In this document: one piece after another, positions 7,100 to 12,271 of the stretch
Numbering within the stretch: position 1 is the first letter of the stretch
Layout of the letters: every line of letters begins with the position of its first letter
Origin: Actinomycetota bacterium
GTDB lineage: Bacteria; Actinomycetota; Actinomycetes; Actinomycetales; Microbacteriaceae
Direction of reading: 5' to 3'
Assembly (NCBI GenBank): GCA_009702645.1
Contig: WLHO01000006.1
Span: forward strand, 1-14,145
DNA: 14,145 nt
Translations under genes and position numbers: made by a program
Notes under the pieces: generated by a model
What the model was told of the DNA's origin: nothing
Seen by the model: the letters and a program-made list of their open reading frames with translations, nothing else
Database searches by the model: none

Positions 7100-7195
7100 C
7101 TCTCCACTCAAGTGTGCTGTGGATAAGTTTATCCGACAATGATTGGTCCGAATAATGGACTAGGTCTCATATGCACATTCAGTGGAAAGGGTGTC
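7085..7195 (-). terminator. intrinsic terminator or attenuator between ssb and ettA
   Basis: On the minus strand, the arm at 7195-7181 pairs with the arm at 7108-7094 over 15 consecutive base pairs, one of them a U.G wobble (7187/7102). After a 1x1 mismatch and one bulged base, seven more pairs form (7173-7179 with 7110-7117). The stem is followed immediately by A and eight U's (7092-7085), the layout of a rho-independent terminator ending ssb transcription. The wobble pair would be an A/C mismatch in plus-strand RNA, so the structure favours minus-strand RNA. The apical region 7118-7172 holds a 6-bp hairpin (7121-7126 with 7129-7134) and a 4-bp one (7146-7149 with 7157-7160). The loop is unusually large for a simple terminator. 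Confidence 0.6.
7118..7126 (-). promoter_or_regulatory. DnaA-box nonamer in the ssb-ettA gap
   Basis: The minus strand reads TTATCCACA, an exact match to the classical DnaA box. It sits in the apical part of the structured region and overlaps the dyad GGATAA-GT-TTATCC (7121-7134). One exact nonamer on either strand is expected by chance about 0.1 times in a window this size at even base composition. Binding is not shown by the sequence alone. Confidence 0.35.
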
Positions 7196-7239
7196 TTACG
7201 ACTAGGCGCTTAGGGGGAAGATGCCCAGCCGAGTCTTAG

Positions 7240-7680
7240 TTAGCGTCTTTTTGCTCCCACGAGCTCGCCTTCAGTCTCTAGATCGCCTTCATCAGGCTCC
7301 TCATCTTCTGGGTCCTCTCTAACCAGGACGGTTCTGGAAAACTCAGCTGTTCCCCAAACCAAATCATGACCCAAGGACTCGGCATCAACCTCAACTGATG
7401 TGCCGCTTCTTTCGCCGTTGTCCCAGTCACGAACCTTGAGCCGGCCAGATACGAGAATGCGATCTCCTTTGGAAATAGAAGCTGCGCTATTGATGGCAAG
7501 CTGCCTGAAAGAGGTGATGGTGAACCAGTTGGTTTCACCTTCGACCCAGATCTTCTTAGATTTATCGAAGCGGCGCTTTGACGAAGCCAATCTAAATGAG
7601 GTGATTGGCAAACCCTCTTGAGTGACTAGGTGTCGGGGTGTGGTTGCCACTAGGCCCGATACCGTGAAGCTTTCTGACAT
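7240..7680 (-). CDS. ssb: single-stranded DNA-binding protein, second (SsbB-like) type without acidic tip
   Basis: The 146-aa product has one OB fold over about residues 1-110. Recognisable parts are TSFRLASSKRRFDKSKKIWV (27-46), NWFTITSFRQLAINSAASI (51-69), KGDRILVSGRLKVRDW (71-86) and a C-terminal VEVDAESLGHDL strand (96-107). The tail (about 115-146) is rich in D and E but ends in GAKRR rather than the DDDIPF-type acidic tip by which housekeeping SSBs recruit replication and repair partners. It is therefore probably the accessory actinobacterial paralogue (compare Mtb Rv2478c next to the ettA-like Rv2477c), not the replicative SSB. The ATG is preceded by AAGAAGG at good spacing. Downstream is the 7085-7195 terminator; upstream is a palindrome at 7698-7718. 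Confidence 0.9.
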   Translation of the reverse strand: MSESFTVSGLVATTPRHLVTQEGLPITSFRLASSKRRFDKSKKIWVEGETNWFTITSFRQLAINSAASISKGDRILVSGRLKVRDWDNGERSGTSVEVDAESLGHDLVWGTAEFSRTVLVREDPEDEEPDEGDLETEGELVGAKRR

Positions 7681-7697
7681 TAGTTAACCTTCTTTCA

Positions 7698-7718
7698 ACC
7701 TGATTGGTCTAATCAGGT
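7698..7718 (-). promoter_or_regulatory. 8-5-8 palindrome just upstream of the ssb ribosome-binding site
   Basis: ACCTGATT (7698-7705) and AATCAGGT (7711-7718) are perfect inverted repeats around GGTCT. The dyad ends two bases before the AAGAAGG ribosome-binding site of ssb. A run of five A's (7719-7723) flanks it on the plus strand, but no U-tract follows on the ssb strand, so it is not a terminator for msrA. It could be a transcription-factor operator or a 5' UTR hairpin. TGATTGGTC inside it recurs at 7140-7148 in the ettA leader. Confidence 0.45.
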
Positions 7719-7766
7719 AAAAAGAATCTCAGGGCACTAATAGCTCATGTGGCTTGGAAACAAATC

Positions 7767-7775
7767 TGTGGAAAA
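7767..7775 (-). promoter_or_regulatory. DnaA-box-like nonamer between msrA and ssb
   Basis: The minus strand reads TTTTCCACA, which fits the relaxed DnaA-box consensus TTWTNCACA. It lies about 90 nt upstream of the ssb start, next to the msrA stop. About one such relaxed match is expected by chance in a window of this size, so support is weak and rests mainly on position near ssb and the exact box at 7118-7126. Confidence 0.2.
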
Positions 7776-7776
7776 C

Positions 7777-8298
7777 TCACTTTAGGTAAGAAGTGAAAGC
7801 CTTTGCGGTCTTATCCATCTTCGGCTTCACCACGAAGTTGCAGTAACCCTGGTTTGGATTCTTGGCGAAGAAGTCTTGGTGGTAGTCCTCGCCCATCCAA
7901 AATTTCTCTAAAGGCTGGATGGTTGTGACAATTGACTCTCCCCAAACTTTCTTGGCGCGCTCAATTGCATCTGTGAACAACTTCTTCTGATCCTCATCTT
8001 CATAGAACATGCAACTGCGGTAGCTGGTTCCTATGTCATTTCCCTGGCGGTTTAGTTGAGTTGGATCGTGCAGAGTGAAGAAAATATCTAGCACCGTCTC
8101 GGCAGGGATTTGGTTCTCATCGAAAATCACTCTTGCGACCTCAGCGTGGCCGGTGGCCTCCGAGCACACCGTTTCATAGTCAGGGTTTCCGGTGTGACCT
8201 CCGGAGTAGCCAACTTCAACGTCCTGGATGCCTCGAAACTGCATAAAGCTGGAATCTAGGCACCAGAAGCAGCCTCCACCGAGAACAAATGAGATCAT
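7777..8298 (-). CDS. msrA: peptide-methionine (S)-S-oxide reductase MsrA
   Basis: The 173-aa product reduces methionine-S-sulfoxide in proteins or free methionine in the cytosol, recycled by thioredoxin. The active-site motif GGGCFWC is at residues 7-13, with catalytic Cys10 and a second cysteine at 13. Other conserved parts are GYSGGHTGNPDYETVCS (30-46), GHAE (50-53), FFTLHDPTQLNRQGNDIGTS (73-92), YHQDFF (139-144) and the resolving-cysteine region GYCNFVVKPK (151-160, Cys153). Length is typical for a single-domain MsrA. The ATG start has only a weak purine-rich site. The gene is divergent from the aldo/keto reductase across just 23 bp. A thioredoxin gene further along (10266) could be a partner but is not in the same operon. 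Confidence 0.96.
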   Translation of the reverse strand: MISFVLGGGCFWCLDSSFMQFRGIQDVEVGYSGGHTGNPDYETVCSEATGHAEVARVIFDENQIPAETVLDIFFTLHDPTQLNRQGNDIGTSYRSCMFYEDEDQKKLFTDAIERAKKVWGESIVTTIQPLEKFWMGEDYHQDFFAKNPNQGYCNFVVKPKMDKTAKAFTSYLK

Positions 8299-8321
8299 GG
8301 CCCTAGCTTAGGCTTGTGCTT
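8299..8321. promoter_or_regulatory. 23-bp divergent gap between msrA and aldo/keto reductase
   Basis: Two start codons face away from each other with only 23 bp between them. Two complete promoters with 5' leaders cannot fit, so at least one promoter must lie inside the opposite gene's 5' coding region or give a leaderless mRNA. TTAGG (8308-8312) is placed as a ribosome-binding site for the ATG at 8322. Confidence 0.35.
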
Positions 8322-9323
8322 ATGAAATTCCGAGCCAGCGCAGACCGCTACAAGCAAATGAAGTACCGTCGCACTGGAAAATCGGGCCTAATGCTTCCAG
8401 AAATCTCTCTGGGGCTGTGGCACAACTTTGGGGCAGACCACAGTTTCTCAAACCAGGCAAAGATTCTTCGCCGCGCCTTTGATCTTGGAATCACCCACTT
8501 CGATCTTGCAAACAACTACGGTCCTCCCTACGGCGCCGCCGAAGAAAACTTCGGAGATCACTTCCATAAAAACTTTCGCCCATACCGCGATGAAATGATC
8601 ATCTCGACCAAGGCCGGATACGACATGTGGGATGGTCCATACGGCAACTGGGGATCAAGAAAGTACTTATTGGCATCGCTAGATCAATCTCTCGAGCGAA
8701 TGGATCTTGAATACGTTGACATCTTTTACTCACACCGCTTTGATCCCGAAACACCACTTGAAGAAACCATGGGTGCTTTAGCCTCAGCTGTTCGATCGGG
8801 TAAAGCACTTTACGTTGGTATCTCCAACTACGATCCACAGCAAACCCAGATGGCTAAGCAAATTCTGGATGGCATGGGTGTTCCGCTTCTGATCCACCAG
8901 CCCAAGTATTCGATGTTTGTGCGCACTCCAGAACAAGGGTTATTCGATACCTTGACTCAACTAGGTGTTGGATCGATTGTCTTTTCACCGCTTGCTCAAG
9001 GGCTACTAACTGACCGCTATCTCAATGGAAAAGTTCCAAAAGACTCAAGAGCCTCCAAGGGAAAGCACCTGACCAGCCAAAAAGTGAGCAACGAGTATTT
9101 GATTGCCGCAAAAAAGCTCAACGACATAGCTGCAAGTCGCGGGCAGACACTAGCTCAACTTTCAATTTCTTGGGTTCTTCGTCAACCAGCCGTAACGAGC
9201 GCGCTGATTGGTGCATCGAGCGTGAAGCAGCTTGAGCAAAACTATGCGGCTATTTCAGGTAAAGCGTTCACGTCGGATGAGCTAGCTGAGATTGATATCT
9301 ATGCAAGAAATGGCATGGTCTGA
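8322..9323 (+). CDS. aldo/keto reductase, GpR/YghZ type (L-glyceraldehyde 3-phosphate reductase-like)
   Basis: The product is a 333-aa NADPH-dependent aldo/keto reductase resembling E. coli YghZ along most of its length: SLGLWHNFG (29-37), THFDLANNYGPP (58-69), STKAGYDMW (95-103), GSRKYLLASLDQSLERM (111-127), YVDIFYSHR (131-139) and LAQGLLT in the second half. Catalytic tetrad residues are Asp61, Tyr66, Lys97 and His138. YghZ reduces L-glyceraldehyde 3-phosphate and methylglyoxal, so aldehyde detoxification is likely; the substrate here is unproven. I prefer the ATG at 8322 over the GTG at 8316 because TTAGG lies nine bases upstream and the N-terminus then lines up with the family. The C-terminus ends at IDIYARNGMV and lacks the last ten or so residues seen in YghZ. 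It is the first gene of the plus-strand cluster. Confidence 0.93.
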   Translation: MKFRASADRYKQMKYRRTGKSGLMLPEISLGLWHNFGADHSFSNQAKILRRAFDLGITHFDLANNYGPPYGAAEENFGDHFHKNFRPYRDEMIISTKAGYDMWDGPYGNWGSRKYLLASLDQSLERMDLEYVDIFYSHRFDPETPLEETMGALASAVRSGKALYVGISNYDPQQTQMAKQILDGMGVPLLIHQPKYSMFVRTPEQGLFDTLTQLGVGSIVFSPLAQGLLTDRYLNGKVPKDSRASKGKHLTSQKVSNEYLIAAKKLNDIAASRGQTLAQLSISWVLRQPAVTSALIGASSVKQLEQNYAAISGKAFTSDELAEIDIYARNGMV

Positions 9324-10279
9324 TCATCCTAAGAACTAGAAACCCCCTGCTTGGAGTTATCTTTGCCCTTTCCGGTGTCGTGCTGTTTGGACTAAACGCC
9401 TCCACTTCTAAGGTCGTTATGGCTTCGGGAATCACGCCCGAACAAATCGTTATCTTTAGATCTTTCGCAACCGCGCTCGGAGCAGCAATCGCCCTGGTAC
9501 TTACCAACCGCGCTGCATTTAGAGTTCAAAAGCATGAATGGCGGGGCCTGATTATTTTTGGAATCTTCGGCGTAGCGCTGATGCAGTGGTCCTACTCGAA
9601 TGCGGTGAAGAACCTGCCTATCGGAATCGCGCTACTCATTGAATACACCGCTATTGTGATTGTCCCGCTGGTGTCCTTATGGCTTTTCAAGGCCAAGGTT
9701 CTACCAAGACTTTGGTTAGCAATTGTCATGGTGCTCGGGGGTCTAGTTGTGGTCTCGAGAATTTGGGACGGCGGACTAAACCCAGTTGGTGTGATGTTCG
9801 CGGTTATGGCATCCCTGTTTTTGAGTTTCTACTTTCTTATGGGTGAGCACCTGCTCAAAAGCCGCGACACCTTATCCACGCTGTTTTACGCGATGACCAT
9901 CTCCGGTGTGTTCTGGCTGATTGTGACTCCTTGGTGGAACTTCCAACCATCGATTCTGGTTGAGCAAATTTCGCTGACGGGCAATCTAGAGCAAGTTCAG
10001 CTACCGCTGTGGGCAACACTTGCCTGGATTGGGTTGTTTGGCTCTTTCCTTCCAATGCTGTTCTCGTTTCTAGCGCTGGCTCACCTAAGCGCGACATCTG
10101 TGGGGGTTATCTCCACAGGAGAGACCGTTATGGCATTCTTTTTTGCTTGGGCATGGCTCAATGAGATGATTGATGGCATACAAGCCCTCGGTGGAATCCT
10201 GGTGATTGCAGGGATTGTGCTGGCACAAACCTCAAGAGTTAAGCAAAAGGACAAGGAACCGGCTAATGGCAACAGTTGA
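9320..10279 (+). CDS. EamA-family (DMT superfamily) permease, start codon uncertain
   Basis: This is an integral membrane carrier with two EamA repeats and about ten transmembrane helices, probably exporting or importing a small metabolite; the substrate is unknown. The first ordinary start codon in frame is GTG at 9380 (299 aa), but translation upstream of it continues as RNPLLGVIFALSGVV, the first half of a typical EamA helix 1 ending in LFGLNASTSK. There is no in-frame ATG, GTG or TTG between 9380 and the stop at 9293-9295. A CTG at 9320 overlaps the aldo/keto reductase stop as CTGA and would allow coupled translation (319 aa); an ATC at 9323 or 9326 is also possible. Conserved features include PLGLA-like NLPIGIALLIEYTA and a C-terminal GETVMAFFFAWAWLNE. 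The end overlaps trxA by 14 nt. Confidence 0.88.
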   Translation: MIILRTRNPLLGVIFALSGVVLFGLNASTSKVVMASGITPEQIVIFRSFATALGAAIALVLTNRAAFRVQKHEWRGLIIFGIFGVALMQWSYSNAVKNLPIGIALLIEYTAIVIVPLVSLWLFKAKVLPRLWLAIVMVLGGLVVVSRIWDGGLNPVGVMFAVMASLFLSFYFLMGEHLLKSRDTLSTLFYAMTISGVFWLIVTPWWNFQPSILVEQISLTGNLEQVQLPLWATLAWIGLFGSFLPMLFSFLALAHLSATSVGVISTGETVMAFFFAWAWLNEMIDGIQALGGILVIAGIVLAQTSRVKQKDKEPANGNS

Positions 10280-10649
10280 CCTAACTCACCAAAGCTTTGA
10301 AGCGCAGATTGAAAAACCCGGCATCACGCTAGTTGATTTCTGGGCCGAGTGGTGCGGGCCATGTCGAATGTTCGGGCCAATCTTTGAATCGGCTAGTGAG
10401 AAATACCCGGAAATTACTTTTGGCAAAGTTGACACTGAGGCTGAGCAGCAGCTAGCTGGGGAAGCTGGCATTAGCTCGATTCCAACCCTCATGGTCTTTC
10501 GAGACGGACTACTTCTATACAACAGTCCAGGTGCTCTTCCTGCCGAAGCTCTGGATGAGATCATCACTGCCGTACAGGGTCTGAACATGGATGATGTGCG
10601 CGCCGAGATTGAGAAGCAAAACCAGCAATCCCAGCAACAAAACCCTTAA
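10266..10649 (+). CDS. thioredoxin
   Basis: The 127-aa product is a single thioredoxin fold acting as a cytosolic dithiol reductant for enzymes such as MsrA. The redox motif WCGPC is at residues 29-33 (Cys30, Cys33) in LVDFWAEWCGPC, the buried aspartate is D24, and the cis-proline is P73 in SSIPTLMVF. About 20 residues follow the usual end of the fold (about residue 107), finishing in a Gln/Asn-rich tail (EKQNQQSQQQNP), longer than the 105-110 aa common for thioredoxin. The ATG at 10266 is chosen over an upstream TTG because AAGGAAC lies close by and MATVDLT fits the family. The start lies inside the end of the EamA gene (14-nt overlap), suggesting coupling. No signal peptide is present. Confidence 0.94.
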   Translation: MATVDLTHQSFEAQIEKPGITLVDFWAEWCGPCRMFGPIFESASEKYPEITFGKVDTEAEQQLAGEAGISSIPTLMVFRDGLLLYNSPGALPAEALDEIITAVQGLNMDDVRAEIEKQNQQSQQQNP

Positions 10650-10675
10650 TCAACAAAACTTTTCAAAGGCGAAAA

Positions 10676-10897
10676 TTGAAAAACAACTCAGCTGCCATGC
10701 TCGCAACTGTTGCCCTTGCCGGGCTTGGTGCGCTTCTGCTTAGCTTTTTCGATACGGGCACCTGTGTGGTTCCTGACGCCGAAGGTTTTATCTCCTGCCA
10801 GGAAATTGCTGACCAGAGAATTTGGGCGGCCTGGATTCTAGGAGTCATATTTGTAGGTGGACTCGTGGTATCCATAACTCGTAAGAAAAGGCGCTAG
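10676..10897 (+). CDS. small two-helix membrane protein of unknown function (73 aa)
   Basis: I do not recognise the family. A TTG start preceded by AAAGG at good spacing gives a 73-aa product with two hydrophobic helices (about residues 8-25 and 49-67) and a strongly basic tail RKKRR. By the positive-inside rule both ends are cytoplasmic, and the 22-residue loop faces outside. This loop carries two cysteines (Cys30, Cys41), which could form a disulfide. An internal ATG at codon 8 is an alternative start. The gene sits 26 nt after thioredoxin and ends 2 nt before the decarboxylase start, so it is tightly embedded in the cluster and is probably real. It might be a small accessory membrane protein; function is not inferable. 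Confidence 0.75.
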   Translation: MKNNSAAMLATVALAGLGALLLSFFDTGTCVVPDAEGFISCQEIADQRIWAAWILGVIFVGGLVVSITRKKRR

Positions 10898-10899
10898 AG

Positions 10900-12261
10900 A
10901 TGCATCAAAGCAGCGATGAAACCAGAGCTCTTCGAGAGAAGATTTTCGAATACGTGCGCACACGCATGGATTACGACCCGATCCCCTTGGACTACCCCAA
11001 GCCAGAACAGGAGCTCTTTGCGCAAGCAGGCCTAACACTTTCAGAAGAAGGAATGGGCGGTGATAACGCCTTGCGACTATACGAAGAAGTCTTGGCTCCC
11101 GCCACAATCTCTACAGACCATCCAGGTTTTGTCTCCTTCATTCCAAATGCGGCTACGGAAGCTGCCAGCTTGTTTGATCTAGTGGTCTCTACAAGTTCCA
11201 TATATGGAGGTTCCTGGCTGGAAGGTGCTGGAGCAATTTTTGCCGAGAACCAAGTTCTTACCTGGTTTGCATCAGAAGTAGGCCTTCCAAAAGGCGCCGG
11301 AGGTGCATTTGTTCAGGGAGGAACAATCGGAAACCTTTCGGCTCTAGTGACTGCAAGGCATTCTCACAGGCAGAAGCTCATTGATTCAGGCATCAACTAC
11401 TCAGGCAAATTGTCCTTCATTGCATCCAAAGAAGCCCACTCATCTTTGAAGGCAGCAGCCAAAGTGATGGATGTTGAGATTGTGTTGGCAGAACCTGGAG
11501 CAGATGGTCGCCTTACTGCAGCCGCTGTTAAGGATGTCCTTTCAGCCCAACCAGAGAACTCGGTATTTGCGATTGTTGCCACCGGTGGAACTACCAACTT
11601 TGGAATTGTTGATGATCTGCGCGGCATTGGCGAACTAGCAAAGGCGCATGGTCTGTGGTTTCACATCGACGGTGCCTACGGTTTGGCGGGAGTATTGAGC
11701 CCGAAATACAAGCACCTATTTGATGGATCCGAACTTGCTGATTCCTTCATTGTTGATCCGCACAAGTGGCTTTTCGCTCCTTATGATGCTTGCGCACTGG
11801 TCTATCGAAAGCCTGAGATTGCTAGAGCTACTCACACCCAACACGGTGAGTACCTAGCCACCCTGACTGAATCTGGGCTTTGGAATCCTTCGGATTATTC
11901 CTTTGGTCTAACAAGAAGAACCAGAGGACTTCCGCTCTGGTTCTCACTGGCAACGCACGGAGTGGCAAAATACCGTGAGGCCATTGAATACAACATCGAT
12001 GTGGCGCACGAAATCGCAGAAGTGATTAGGTCTATGGATCACGTAGAGCTAGTTCGCGAACCCGAGCTATCGGTTGTGGTCTTTGAGCGAAAGGGCTGGG
12101 ATATCGACCATTACAACGCTTGGTCCGACAAGCTGCTCAGAGACGAAATTGGTTTTGTGGTTCCCTCCAGCCATAAAGGAAAACCCAACACCCGATTCGC
12201 GGTTGTAAACCCACTAACGAGCGTAAAACTTCTCACCCAAATCCTTGAGAGTATGAAGTAG
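10900..12261 (+). CDS. group II PLP-dependent amino-acid decarboxylase, substrate unknown
   Basis: The 453-aa product belongs to the pyridoxal-dependent decarboxylase family that includes aromatic amino acid, glutamate and diaminobutyrate decarboxylases. Visible features are the phosphate-binding GGTIGNLSAL (140-149), His180 in SKEAHSSLK (stacks on PLP), Asp257 in HIDGAYG (pairs with the pyridine nitrogen) and the Schiff-base lysine K289 in VDPHKWLFAP. By eye, DYSFGLTRR (332-340) aligns with the catalytic loop of aromatic decarboxylases, keeping the tyrosine (Y333) that favours decarboxylation over aldehyde formation. It starts 2 nt after the small membrane gene and is followed 10 nt later by aguB, then aguA. 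That context suggests it makes an amine for polyamine synthesis, perhaps agmatine from arginine, but group II enzymes are not the usual arginine decarboxylases. Aspartate, aromatic or diaminobutyrate substrates remain possible. Confidence 0.9.
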   Translation: MHQSSDETRALREKIFEYVRTRMDYDPIPLDYPKPEQELFAQAGLTLSEEGMGGDNALRLYEEVLAPATISTDHPGFVSFIPNAATEAASLFDLVVSTSSIYGGSWLEGAGAIFAENQVLTWFASEVGLPKGAGGAFVQGGTIGNLSALVTARHSHRQKLIDSGINYSGKLSFIASKEAHSSLKAAAKVMDVEIVLAEPGADGRLTAAAVKDVLSAQPENSVFAIVATGGTTNFGIVDDLRGIGELAKAHGLWFHIDGAYGLAGVLSPKYKHLFDGSELADSFIVDPHKWLFAPYDACALVYRKPEIARATHTQHGEYLATLTESGLWNPSDYSFGLTRRTRGLPLWFSLATHGVAKYREAIEYNIDVAHEIAEVIRSMDHVELVREPELSVVVFERKGWDIDHYNAWSDKLLRDEIGFVVPSSHKGKPNTRFAVVNPLTSVKLLTQILESMK

Positions 12262-12271
12262 GGAGATTTCC

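Noticed and set aside
7094..7195. The inverted arms could be the terminal repeats of a roughly 100-bp MITE or IS remnant
   Set aside because: No target-site duplication flanks the arms, no other copy occurs in the window, and the U8 tract and G.U pair fit an RNA terminator better. A genome-wide copy search would settle it.
7094..7195. Branched stem layout suggested a tRNA or other standard structural RNA
   Set aside because: There is no T-arm GTTCRA-type block, no 7-bp acceptor with CCA-like end and no anticodon arm. The basal stem is far too long for a tRNA.
9291..9340. A +1 frameshift at the end of the aldo/keto reductase, which would replace GMV-stop with a tail reading MAWSDHPKN
   Set aside because: The alternative tail only vaguely resembles the NLWxxSS end of YghZ, and the shorter end leaves the barrel intact. 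There is no sequence reason to prefer a frameshift.
9872..9880. TTATCCACG, a near DnaA box, in the EamA gene
   Set aside because: It has one mismatch at the last position, lies inside coding sequence, and such matches are expected by chance.
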